Assembly (NCBI GenBank): GCA_032622095.1
Contig: CP136067.1
Coordinates: 126,453,030 to 126,517,029, forward strand
DNA length: 64,000 nt
Source of the DNA: Siphonodentalium dalli
Taxonomy: Eukaryota; Mollusca; Scaphopoda; Gadilida; Siphonodentaliidae
Direction of reading: 5' to 3'
The notes beneath the pieces are model-generated. The model did no database searches, had not been told where the DNA came from, and was given only the letters and a program-made list of their open reading frames with translations. The position numbers were made by a program, and so were the translations under genes. Positions 9,271 to 20,333 of the stretch are shown one piece after another (the first letter of the stretch is position 1; each line of letters starts with the position of its first letter).

Positions 9271-9659
9271 CTCATAACCTCGTTAAATGGGTCGATTAAT
9301 TAGAGCATAGCTGTACTTGACTTAATTATTTTAAGTGATTATTGCTGGAAATGATAATCTGTAACTGCAAACTTGATACTAGTAATAGTATTAACTATTT
9401 TTGCGCATACACATATATATACTTAGAAATATTTTACTTGAGTTAATAAAACTGAATTGAAATGTATATATAACTAAAACAACAGGATAAGGAGAATTGC
9501 AGATGTCATGCTATTTTCTGCCAACAAATTAGGCCTACAATAGTACGTGTATGGTACACTGAAATTTCCCGAGGCAGTATAATAATAAAATCTGGACTGA
9601 CTGGTTGCTATTCATGTTGACATAGGCAGCCCGATTTTTTGTGGTAAATTGCCAATTTG

Positions 9660-9984
9660 TAGAGCCCTAATTGCACTCGAGATGTGTACTAATAATTTAC
9701 CCAGAAAAACTTATTCAAACAGACAAAGATGGATAACTCTAAAATCAAGTGTATTAATATTGCAATTTTGACTGAGACCATCCTTTTGACGGCGTGTTTC
9801 TGGGCCAGAACATACCGGGTATAGAAATAACATAACTTCAAAAATTGATATCTGATCGTGATCACTCTGAGCGTTGATAGGTTGGTTCCTCGACTCGAAT
9901 GATCGAATCGATTATTTTTATCCCCGAAGCCAAAGAAATAGTAATTGATGAGGGCCTGATCGGATTGAGTACCTTTAATTAAAT
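9660..9984 (+). repeat. Diverged half copy of the TTAA foldback MITE
   Basis: Closely resembles the right arm of the complete element at 62553-63039. Shared blocks include ATTCAAACAGACAA, GATGGATAACTCTA, CTGGGCCAGAA, CCTCGACTCGAAT and CGGATTGAGTACCTTTAA. The left arm is absent here. Confidence 0.8.
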
Positions 9985-9991
9985 GTCCATA

Positions 9992-10363
9992 CCCGCTGGA
10001 CAAAACAAGTGTCCATTGGCACCGCGGTGTATTTGCCGTTCGGCTGCAGTGTCAGAGTTTGTAACTGCAGTTTAGCACCGCGGCCGAACGGCAAGTACAC
10101 GGTGGCCCAACAACAAGTACCCTGCGGCCGAAAGGCAACTACACTGTGCACCATGGTTAGATTTCCGGTTTGTATCGTCTTTTTTCAGTTTAATGAACGT
10201 ACAGTGTACACCGCGGCAACTACAACATGGCTGAACGGCAAGTACATGTACACCGCGGCCCAACTGTAGTTAGCCGATGGAGCTGCGGTGTAGTTGCATT
10301 TCAGCCGCGGTGGCAACGCTAACTGCACAGCGGTTAGGTGGACACTTGTTTTGTCAAGCAGGG
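9992..10363. mobile_element. MITE with ~24-bp terminal inverted repeats
   Basis: CCCGCTGGACAAAACAAGTG at 9992 matches the inverse at 10339-10363 with few changes. Both ends are flanked by TA, as for Tc1/mariner-type elements. The interior repeats the motifs ACCGCGG and CGAACGGCAAGTAC in both orientations. There is no transposase ORF. Confidence 0.78.
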
Positions 10364-11014
10364 TATGTATGCCATATACTAGAATATGTACATGCATAAA
10401 GTTATAAGCTCATCATTTTGATATCAGAATCATATAGAAATCTTGACTTTGTGCTCTTTTCAATTTTCATAGCCTCAAAATTAATGATTGTGCAGACCCA
10501 AATAAGCACTGTGTGTGGGGGAAATTTCCCACAAAAATAATAAAGGTGCATGCATGTTTATTTGGAGCCCAAGAGTATGGGTTATGTCGTCAAAACACTA
10601 TATAACACCAGGTGCCTCGGTCGGGGGTGTCAGACCGATTTTCCGAAGACCTATTACTACGAAGGCCCACAACTCCGAAGACCCGATTCTCCGACGGCCC
10701 ATAACTCCGAAGTTCCGATTCTCCGACGGCCCATAACTCCGAAGATCCGATTCTCCGACGGCCCATAACTCCGAAGATCCGATTCTCCGACGGCCCATAA
10801 CTCCGAAGATCCGATTCTCCGAAAGCCCATAACTCCGAAGGGCCGATTTTCCGAAGACCTATAACTCCGAAGACCTATAACTCCGAAGGACCAATTCTCC
10901 GAAGATCTATAACTCCGAAGGCCCGATTCTCCGACGGCCCATAACTCCGAAGGTCCGATTCTCCGAAGATTTTGTTTTATCGGGGTATTATCGTTTACTA
11001 AATAGTGTACAGTC

Positions 11015-11205
11015 CAGTGGCGAAGCCAAGGGGTCCCAAATTTCTACTGCCCCTATTAAACCTCTACTTGCTATTTCAGACAATATGGGCCCCTACCAAA
11101 ACATGTCCAATGTCATGTAAACGCCCGGAAATCGTTCATGGGGCATCAAAATATACAAAAAAATTCCTACCCCCCCACCTAAATGGGAATCCTGGCCCGC
11201 CACTG
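11015..11205. mobile_element. Short element with CAGTGGCG...CGCCACTG ends
   Basis: Ends start CAGTGGCG and finish CGCCACTG, a terminus common in nonautonomous hAT-like elements. I found no matching 8-bp target duplication, so the class is tentative. Confidence 0.4.
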
Positions 11206-11668
11206 ACTATACACCATATACTATAACATTACGTTGGCCCATGAGATGCCAGAGTAAAATGTACAGGGGTGAACGGGGAAGAACTTGTACTTTTTCATAT
11301 ATAAAATGAACCTGATTGCATCAAATCACCCCAATGCAGTCAGATGTGCACAGTTTAATCATGTTAATTGTATTAAGACGTACATTGTGGCAAAATAATT
11401 GTATTTCTTTCATAAATTTAAGCATTCTGTGGAAAATTAAGGCTTGTCGCACACTACTGATGGTGTAGATATCACCTTATTATAATACATATATAGTTAA
11501 CGTTTCCAATATATGAGGGCCCTTTCCCCCCTTTTCGTACGCCCGACGTATAATTTTCAGTCGCCAGAAAAAGGGCGAGTTCTGCCCCTTTGGCCCCGTT
11601 CGCCCCTGTGCATGTTAGGCTACTCTGACATTCTTGCAGCGTTTCGTTATGATATACCCGGTGCACAC

Positions 11669-11948
11669 CAGTGGCGGCGCCAGATTTCCCATTTAGGGGT
11701 GCACATTAATTAGCATATGTGGGGGATATACATGTATCATCCATATGATATGCCGAAAGCATATCGCGAAGGCCTGATTTGGGGAGCGCATGCATGGGAG
11801 GGGTCGCCCCCAATCGTTGGTCCGGGGGCTCCCCTGTGCAGGAACACTGAATATTTGAATGCCTATATACAATACGGACGTTTACATGACACTTGACATG
11901 TTCTTTTGGGGAGCGGTCTTCCCTAGGGCCCCATTGACCCCGCCACTG
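11669..11948. mobile_element. Second element with CAGTGGCGG...CCGCCACTG ends
   Basis: Same terminal motif as 11015-11205, placed in mirror position inside FB1. It could be a separate insertion or part of the FB1 inner arms. No target duplication was seen. Confidence 0.4.
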
Positions 11949-12258
11949 GACTGTACACTATTTAATAAGCGATAAAACATGATCTTCGGAGAATCGGACC
12001 TTCGGAGAATCGGCCCTTCGGAGTTATAGACCTTCGGAGTTATGGGCGTTCGGAGTTATAGGCCATCGGAGTTATGGGCTTTCGGAGTTATAGGCCTTCG
12101 GAGTTATGGGCTTTCGGAGTTATGGGATTTCGGAGAATCGAGACTTCGGAGTTATGGGCTTTCGGAGAATCGGGGCGTCGGAGAATCTGACCTTCGGAGA
12201 ATCTGAACCTTCGGAGTTATGGGTCTTCGGAAAAACGCTACGTAACCCGGTCGGGGGT

Positions 12259-12684
12259 CATTTCATGTTCAGGACGTCAGGGTTAAGTGAAGGGTAGGCC
12301 TATGTATATGTTTTTAAAAATGTGCTAATGGGTACACAGGGTTTGCTATCGGTTGCGACGCAGTTACTTCAACTGTGTTCCAGAATGTATAGGGGCAATT
12401 GGCAATTTCTTTTCAGTTCATTTTCATTGTAAATGTGAACAGTTATTCTGTAGCATAAATTGCAGCCCTCTTAATTTACGTTGTTTGGCTTTGGCGATGT
12501 GCTACGGCAACCCTTTGTCTTGGCCCAGTTTGCTTCAGCATGCCTGATTACTGTAGCAAATTATGAGAACCGGTACTGAAATTGTGACAGAAAGTCATTT
12601 GGAATGAGAATTCAAAACTTGTGGGTAAAATATGCCCCGGCTCATAGCACAAGATTTAGCCAAACTTTTGTTTTCAATTTTCTG
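12259..12684. other. Unassigned sequence
   Basis: No coding or repeat structure recognised. Confidence 0.5.
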
Positions 12685-12689
12685 GTAAA

Positions 12690-13065
12690 AATACCTGTAC
12701 ATGGCTGCTAACAGCAACAGGCAACATCTCTCATCCGATCGTGACATCTATAGTGACATCTAAATGAGAGATTACCCCATCAAAAATCTGGTAAAAAAAC
12801 ATGGCTGCCAATGGCCATCTTGTTTTTACTCTTTGTTTGACTAAATCCTTTAGCACACCCTACATGTAACATCTCTCATCTGATCGTCACCAAACTTCAT
12901 ACCGGTATGGATCTTCAGGGTCACATCTTGATGGCAGCTATCCCATTTTTTCCGAATTTTGTTTAAAAAACATGGCTACCAGCAGCCATACTGGATTTCA
13001 AATTTGAATCAATCGGCACACCATGAAGCTCACAATTATTGGTGAAATGTTTTGAAAATTTAAGG
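12690..13065 (+). repeat. Dispersed repeat, AACATGGCTGCC family
   Basis: Contains the blocks ACCAAACTTCATA, GGATCTTCAGGGTCACAT, AACATGGCTACCAGCAGCCAT and TTGGTGAAATGTTTTGAAAAT in order. The same blocks recur at 55910-56435 and, in inverse order, near 27195-27480; a fragment lies at 14995-15040. The internal unit of about 140 bp is partly tandem. Confidence 0.8.
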
Positions 13066-13389
13066 GTACATTACTACATGTATGTTTGCAGGCCTTTAGA
13101 TTAGGCTAATTTGGGGACCGAGGTTGTGGGTTTGCGAGGAGGGGGGGGACCCCCTAGTGACTATTGGGGGTACGGGGTTTTCCCCGGGGAGAATTTTTTT
13201 TAAAGTGAGCCTAAAATGGGGACTGTCTGGTTGTTTATGAAGCATATGAAAGGTGGCCCCCATATCATTTCCTGGCAACTTGGGCTTGTTTCAGCATTCA
13301 GCAAGTTCTATTACCCTTACATTTTCAAGTTTTGTAGGTCACAATTTATTGAATATTGGGCACCTTGCACCCCCCCCCCCGGGGTACGG

Positions 13390-13710
13390 TACTTTGCGAT
13401 AATTACTTTGCGATAGTATCTTTGACTGATAAATCACAAACAAATTTTCGACACTTACCTTTGCCATTGCAAAGGTATGTTAATGTTTGCAAAGTAATTA
13501 ACAGTTTTTATCGCAAAGATGATTGCTATTCTGTTATATAAAATTGCGAAGTAAAGATGTTTGCAATTTATCGCAAAGTTTTGCGATTTATCAACATGTA
13601 TTTTTAAATAGATATTTGGAAAGTGACAGGAGGGTTTTCAAAACTTGAATCTAAATTTGTTTGTGATTTATCATCAGTCAAAGATATCGCAAAGTAATTA
13701 TCGCAAAGTA
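13390..13710. mobile_element. MITE with ~65-bp inverted arms (TTTGCGATAA type)
   Basis: The left arm (13390-13457) and right arm (13642-13710) are reverse complements over about 65 bp with a few small indels. Arms start TACTTTGCGATAATTACTTT. TA dinucleotides flank CTTTGCG at both ends. Further copies of TTTGCGAT lie in the interior. There is no ORF. Confidence 0.82.
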
Positions 13711-14175
13711 TGAAAGATGGTTGCGATTTATCCCAGATATACTAAAGCAATTTTTTTGTCAGAAACTGCCGCAACTGAGTTTGGGTGGGTCGGCTTCGGT
13801 GCTGGTATTCCAGTCCCTATGTTGTTAGTTTGATTTAAAATTTGGGAAAGTCGAAAAATTATTAAAACAAAAAAACAGCGGTGTTTGAACAGGATGTCAA
13901 TACATTAGCTGACAGTGACACTCACAAATCTTGGCGCAAATGCTGAGCTGCTTTTTTGTCCATAGTAGTTAGTACCGTGTATAATATTGTTACTTCATTT
14001 TCAGGATTTCCAAATTAAACCAATGGAACTTTGGGAGCGCTTTGTTGGGTTTGAGTTTCTGGGTCAATAACAATGGCTGCATAATTAAGGAGACACACGT
14101 CTATGTATTTCATGTTTAAATAGTAGTTGTATCAGTGTATACTATATGTACATTGTTGTTTATTATTGGGGGGGG

Positions 14176-14400
14176 GGTGATGTCTGGGTTGGTCAGTTGT
14201 CCAATGAGCACGGTACCGGTCACCAAGCTGTAGGACCTGAGCTAGTGACTGACATAGGTTCGATTCCTATGTGGCGACCTCTGTCCAACTTCTTGCCTGA
14301 AGAAAACTTTCCGATCGGCGGAGTACATATGATATGTGCAGACGGTGCATCGTGACTACCTATTGTAGGTGACTAACCATAGATCACATAGTTTCCATCA
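14176..14400 (+). repeat. tRNA-derived SINE (partial)
   Basis: GGTTCGATTCC at 14257-14267 is an exact RNA polymerase III B box, followed by a possible T-stem partner (CCTATG). A box-A-like segment (TTGGTCAGTTGTCC) lies about 65 bases upstream. The sequence does not fold into a full tRNA cloverleaf by eye, so a SINE head is more likely than a tRNA gene. Confidence 0.55.
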
Positions 14401-15690
14401 ACAACAAATGATCTGGCCTCATTGTTATATCGCCTCAGTTGTGGAAAGCAACAAAACCCCAAAAAATATACTCAATGTTGATACTGCCTTTCATTTATTT
14501 ATTTTATATTTGTGGTTTTACGTGGCTTCCTACAATTAAGCGATATCACAGCTAAGGCAGATTACTTGTTGGTAGAGGAAAACATGTGTGCTACACTTAG
14601 TTGTGTACAATTCAGTACTTAAAAAAAAATTAAGTGATTTATGCACCATCTGCTCTCATGTTACAAATCACTGACCACAGAAGGTACACCGGTAGTCCAT
14701 GTTCCCTCTGTTCCTCCCATGTTATTATCATATTATGCCTATGGGGGTCGGGCAGGGGGGGGGTATTTTTTACGGGCACTTATGCGGGGGTGGGTCACTG
14801 GATGGGTGGTTTGGTCGATGGGACTAACAAACAATTTTTTCTGCAACTCAGAACTTTTTTTCCTGCAAGTTTTTTGACTGTTTTTTTCAATGAATTTGGC
14901 TTAAAACACCTTAGAATAAGAGAAATAATGTAATTATAACTGCTAAACTGACTGCAGGCAGTTATTGTGTTGTATTTTGTTGCAAATTTTGAAATCCAAG
15001 ATGGCCGCTGGCAGCCATGTTTTTTTGGCCGAATGGCCCCAAAATGACCCGTTCCTATTTACATGCCAATGTTAACATCCATGACAAATATTATGCACAG
15101 AAATTCATATTCAGCTGTTTACAGTGAATTCCCCCCGCAAATCTGCTTTAGTGTTAAAAGGGGGTGGGTGTCCAAAAATGGTCGAACAAATTTGGACGCA
15201 TGGTGGGTGGGGGTCCCAACAAGGGTCGAAAGTAAAAAATCAGCATACGTGCCTGAAAATGTTTTCTGACCCCCCCCCCCCCGGAGGGCATTTACCAGTA
15301 CAGGTAGTCAAGCGCTCTGTCTGTCCGAGCATATCACCTTGTAACTCGGGTGTTGATTATCAGAGTTTGTTATCTTTTGTCGTGGTGAAAGCACAGGTTG
15401 GTACCTACATTAGTTAGGCTAATTATTCAAGGTACCGGTATGTAACTTTGTTCCAAAATTTTGTTGTACGAGAAATGTCGATTTCATGACAATTAGGTGT
15501 TGGACATTGATTTTTATCTATAATTGTAGATGTATAGTGCAGACATTTAGCACCTGTGGACCTGGTTGAATTTTTCTGTGGTTCGATGGATCACATCCAT
15601 CCTCAAGCTACTTATGTCATTTACTGGCATTAGTTTATAATGTGTAGGGGTAGATCGCTTGAGACCCCACCACAGTTCAATTCACACCAG
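14400..15690. other. Intergenic sequence with homopolymer tracts
   Basis: G and C runs (for example near 15269-15283) and a fragment of the AACATGGCTGCC family at 14995-15040. No supported gene. Confidence 0.5.
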
Positions 15691-15694
15691 GTTC

Positions 15695-15870
15695 TCAGCT
15701 TCAGATTACGTTGGCCATGTAATTTTACGATTAAACCGTAAATTCACATTACGATGATGTTGTAATTTTACGATAGTTTTTCTGTCATAATATTACGATC
15801 ATTTTGTAAATATACGATCAAATTTGTAAATGTCAGATTACGCTGATCTCGTAATTTTACGAGTTACTGA
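15695..15870. repeat. Irregular array of TTACGA/TCGTAA motifs
   Basis: GTAATTTTACGA, TAATATTACGATC and similar units recur about eight times in both orientations over 170 bp. Function unknown. Confidence 0.5.
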
Positions 15871-16722
15871 TGGTCCAATTCCTGCCAACAGTTTCTGTCG
15901 TAATATTACAATGAAATTTTTTTGAATGTATGATCATTTACATATACCGGTATGATTTTTGTAATTATGGTTAAATAATCATCAAATCCTACGAAAGATT
16001 AACAAGCGGGCGCAAATTACGTTTACGTATCATCATATTATATGGTATAGTGAATATGGTATACTAATATATAGTATTGTGCTAAATTTAGCACACTGCT
16101 ATACCAAACGCGCATGCACAGCTCAATGAACAGAGACAACATTCTCGAGAATATAAAATTATGTGCAAATATATACAACAATGTCCATGTCCAAGTGAAA
16201 TTAAAACATTACTCTGAAAAAAATTTCACGTGAACGACGTCAACTTGTGAAGTGACAACAATTCGGCTTGCGATACAGTTTTGGGTGTTTATTGAGCTAT
16301 TGTTCAAGACATTCTTGCGAAAATTATGCTTTTCTTATCGTAAGTGCATAATCAATTTTGTTCTCTGTAAAACAGGTTACATTTTAATTATATTAACTTG
16401 TTGTGAATGGACTTTGAACAGTCCAGCAGATTGTGTCTGTGGGATACATACGGCGTTTGCATGCTACATGCTCAAGTTGTTCGGTGAAATATAATAAATA
16501 GAGCATGTATCGTCGTTGACTACACGGACAGCGATCAGTGGGTGGGTCCGCGTTGTGAACTACATGCACCCCACTTGGCACAAGACCAGTGTAGGCAACT
16601 GCACGACATGCTATGTTTAATAAAGGTATACCATGCATGTGACATACAACATCCTATTTAGATCATTTGATGAATTGTAATTAATGCTCTCACTCTGTAT
16701 GTCAATACACAACGGAAAACTA
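15871..16722. other. Unassigned AT-rich sequence
   Basis: Contains a 16-bp palindrome GTGCTAAATTTAGCAC (16079-16094) within a larger imperfect hairpin. No gene recognised. Confidence 0.5.
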
Positions 16723-17709
16723 TGTAGCGAAGTCGCTATATTTAATAAATATCATTTATTCTCGTTTCGGTTTAGCGGCACCGTAGTTTTAAAAGTCACA
16801 GTTTTGTCATCTTTTCGTCGCTAATTCACCTCATTCTATTCGTAACACTCACTTTACGTTACATCTTTTAGTTAATCATTCCATGCTTCATTGTAATATT
16901 CATATCCTAATTTCCTAACTTGAATAACGTTCATAATATTCCGCATTATAAGTTAGTAATTCTAATTGTTTTTGCCCTTGGATGTCAACATGGCCTGGTT
17001 CGCCGGTGACGCTATTGCATTGTGGGTAACTTTAGCTCCTCCCAACTGTCAATGTTTCACCGGGGCAACCACGTGCTCGCGGTAATATATATATGGTCGG
17101 AATCCAACCATATGGATGCCTACTATAAAAGCTAGGCAACCACTTCCGGTGGTGTGCACTTAGTAACGACTATTTCGAGATAGCAATCAGAATATTGTAA
17201 CGTCAACAGAGACGAACTTCTGACCTAATTATGCCAAAAAGGTGTTTGTAAACATTATTTGGATGATTACATTGGGCGCATTTACAGGGCTTTCAGGCTT
17301 CAGATAGTCAGTTTAGTTGGAAATAGTTGGAAAGAGATATAAATCATTTGACAAGCTTTATTAAAAGAGACAACCTCTGAAATGTATAAATTAGCAAACC
17401 GTGATGACACCCACATGTTAATTGCTATATATTGAATTGATTATATTTATTCAATCATCAATCCTGCTGTATGACGGGAATATTATTATTCATATAAACA
17501 TGATCATTACTCCTACAAAGTGTGGACTCTAGGTCCATTTACACAATTATCCCTAAGGGCTGAAGTAGATAGTGCAGGTCCCTATTTTACCCCCATGGGC
17601 TCATCGTCATAGGGTACCAAGAAGATACAGTAACGAGTAGAAGAAGTAGTAAAGGGTCACACGCTACCGAAACTATCCATAAAAGGACCCTATACCCAAG
17701 CTCGTTACA
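16723..17709 (+). repeat. 5' LTR of element B, 987 bp
   Basis: TGTAGCG...GTTACA ends. It aligns base for base in two blocks with the split 3' LTR. A GGTCGGAATCCAACC imperfect palindrome sits at 17095-17109. Confidence 0.95.
17124..17131 (+). promoter_or_regulatory. TATA box in element B LTR
   Basis: TATAAAAG, placed about 40% into the LTR between two short inverted blocks (GCCTA and TAGGC). It is retained in the 3' LTR near 29690. It would set the U3/R border about 25-30 bases downstream (inference). Confidence 0.6.
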
Positions 17710-17711
17710 AC

Positions 17712-17729
17712 TGGTGGCAATCGGTTGGG
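17712..17729 (+). promoter_or_regulatory. Putative primer binding site of element B
   Basis: TGGTGGCAATCGGTTGGG starts two bases after the LTR. It has the usual TGG start, but I cannot assign it to a tRNA from memory, and it may carry mutations. Confidence 0.5.
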
Positions 17730-17744
17730 ATCGGTTTCAATTCA

Positions 17745-20282
17745 GTGCCGATAAACTCAATTATAAAAGATATCATGACACGGGGAAGAAGACGACAGAG
17801 TCGTAGAGACAGCTCAGAGGAAGAGATGAATTTGTCCAACACAAAGAGCCTCGATACAGGTCGATCAGCTTCAGGTGGTGATAATGGGAATGATGAAATA
17901 GACACAGTAGGAATGAAACTGAATGGTATGATTCAGCAGCTGGATGCAAGACAACAGAAGTTAGAGACCGGGATGAATGAAATGAAAGGTCAGCTGGACG
18001 CAAGACAACATAAGTTGGAGACAGGGATGAATGAAATGAAAGGTATGCTCACGGGGATGAATGAAATGAGAGGTATGCTCGAGTTGTTGTGTGATCAAAC
18101 TGAAAGAAAGGAGATAACTGAACACAGAGAAGAGACAGACAGGTCAAAACAGGGAAGTCCATTTATAGGAGCAGAACATGGCAGTGATATGCCGCAAGAT
18201 AAAAGGATAAATAATCCAAATCAAAGTGACGTGGTAGAGCAACAGGGTCAAGAATTTAATGACACCATTAAGCAGAGTCACAGAGACATGTCAGCAAAAT
18301 CAAAGTCTTGGAATGGTTATGAAGTGAACATATGCTCCGAGATAGATAATTTTAATGCGGAAAGGAACACAGAGATAACAAAGTCGACTGGAACCCGTAA
18401 CATAACTAATCCAGAAATCGCAGAATTAGAACAGAATAAAGTTGATATGGTCAGAGGGTGGTCGAACACAAACGAATTGCCAGCTACATGTTCTATGTAC
18501 ACACAAAGTAATCGAGTGCCGAATGCCGAGTCAGATGCAGCCAGGAGAAGTGTCTCTTGGGGACCAGTTAGTGCAGGTGATATCAGTATGAGCACTTTCT
18601 TCGCTAATATACCAGTAGATCAGAACAACATGATTTCGAACAATAATGGAATCGAAAGTACTCACATGGGAATGAGTCCAGTTTCGACAACAGCAAAAAC
18701 TCCGTCATTTGGTCCACCAACAACGGCGACGTGTAATCCAAGTAGTCAAGTCCTGACCATGAGTAGGCAGTCTGGTGATCAAAGAATGTCCGCGAGAAAT
18801 GCCGGTAACATTTCCGCGAGTGTTGTAAACAACCAAGAACAAAATTGAGAGAGAGAGATAATTTTTCGGTTGGACTTCCGGTACTGGAAAACAAGACAGT
18901 GGCAGACTGTTGGAGGCCCAATGTGACGATGGGGGTGCAATCACATTTATCGATGATTCCCACGCTATCCAATGCCAACGGAAGCAATGAAATGTGGGGA
19001 AGTTCTCTTGCACCACAAAAACCAGAGTTCCAGCGGGATTACAACCTATTTGCTCCCATAATTGATTCACACACAGAACTGACATGCAATGACTGGATCC
19101 AAAACGGAAGTCAAACTGATGACAGATTTATATCATGGAATGGAAACAGTCATGGTAGTATGGCCCAAGCCTTTGACCAAACACATCAAAACAGACATGG
19201 TATGCAAAATCCACGAGTGTCACCCCAAACGGGCCCAGATATAAATAGGAACTATTCGCATGGTACCATTGGACTATTATGGACCTCAGTTTCAAGGGGC
19301 TCCACAAAGACAGGAGCAATACGAGGAGCACGACGATCCATTGAGAGGTAATCAAGAGTCGGGACCACACAATGGGAGAAGCAGCAATCCAATTAGTGCA
19401 GAGCCATATCGAATGCATGACAAAATGCAGAATCATAAAGAAAGTCATATACGGCCAGATTTGTACGATGGAAGATCAAGTTGGACAGACTATGTGGCGC
19501 ATTTCAACTGGGTTGCTGGTGTTAATGGTTGGTCACAGAAACATAAGTTGATGCAATTGGGAGCTCAGTTAAAGGGTCCAGCTCGAAGCGTATTAGCTGA
19601 TCTGAGGCCGGAGCAACTTTGCAGTTATGACCAGTTGACGAGTGCATTAGCTTCAAGGTTTGAGCCTGCAAATCAGTGCGAGATGCACCGGGCACAACTC
19701 GATGCCAGACGGCGTAGAGATAGGGAAAGCCTGTCCGAATTAGCACAAGACATAAAAAGACTGGTTAGAATGGCATATCCAACTGCCCCCTGTGATGTGA
19801 GAGACAGTCTGGCCTACATATTTTTCCGTCAGTCCCTTAATGACCCGGATATGGAGTGGTCCATATGTCAAGGGAGCGCAGAGAATGTTGAGGTAGCCTT
19901 GGCTGTGGCATTAAAGTATGAGGCATTCCAACTTAGCATGAGCAAGCGCAATCCTTTTGGTAGGCATCGCGTCAGGATGCATACAGAAGAAATGCCAGTA
20001 GAAGATTTGGATAACCAGTCAAAGCCCCAAGTGCTAGACATTGAGTCAAATGACGAGAAATTGAGGCGAATAATGGCAGATGCGGTAGGCGATGCACTGC
20101 AGAGAGACAAATACCCAAAGAAATACTGCAATTACTGTCGTAGAAATAACCACACAGAAGATAGATGTTTCAAAAAGAAGAGAGACATGCAGTTTAAGAG
20201 AGGAAATAGGGATGACAATAACAGGAAACCAGCCGAGGAAAAAGAAACAACTGAAATGAAGACCCTCTCGGGAAACTGCTAA
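17745..20282 (+). pseudogene. gag: Gag of element B, frameshifted
   Basis: Three overlapping open segments (17745-18848, 18845-19351, 19260-20282) in frames 0, 2, 0 read as one gag. The first shift lies in a GAGAGAGAGAGA run just after 18848, a typical slippage site; the second is near 19258 and restores the frame. The N-terminal part holds a coiled-coil-like repeat of KLETGMNEMKG units (nt 17950-18090), then low-complexity Ser/Asn/Thr-rich sequence. The capsid-like region is in the last segment (LYDGRSSWTDYVAHF onward, a motif typical of gypsy gags). A CCHC zinc knuckle (CNYCRRNNHTEDRC) is near 20130-20171. The gag stop TAA at 20280 and the pol start share one frame, so the original gag-pol junction is unclear. 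An extra 5' exon or ORF cannot be excluded. Confidence 0.85.
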
Positions 20283-20333
20283 ATGCTGTTTCTGAGGGTC
20301 GGGAAGCAGCAAAAGATAATAATGAAAATTTAA

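Larger units (their letters stand above)
10629..12247. mobile_element. FB1: foldback element with 32-bp array arms
   Basis: The left arm (to about 11035) and the right arm (from about 11930) are reverse complements. Each holds a tandem array of a roughly 32-bp unit such as CTCCGACGGCCCATAACT (left 10670-10975, right 11980-12240), followed inward by a shared non-repetitive block (AAATAGTGTACAGTCCAGTG). The direct repeat CGGTCGGGGGT lies outside both ends (10618-10628 and 12248-12258) and may be the target duplication; 9-11 bp is usual for Mutator-like and foldback elements. The loop holds no transposase. Confidence 0.75.

Noticed and set aside
11015-11205. Firm hAT assignment from CAGTGGCG ends
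   Set aside because: No 8-bp duplication flanks either copy; left as tentative.
14251-14290. Possible tRNA gene (GGTTCGATTCC)
   Set aside because: Only the B box is exact; no acceptor stem or full cloverleaf pairs by eye. Better explained as a SINE.
16252-16494. 80-codon ORF before element B
   Set aside because: Hydrophobic but with no recognisable domain, no splice context and AT-rich composition like the flanks.
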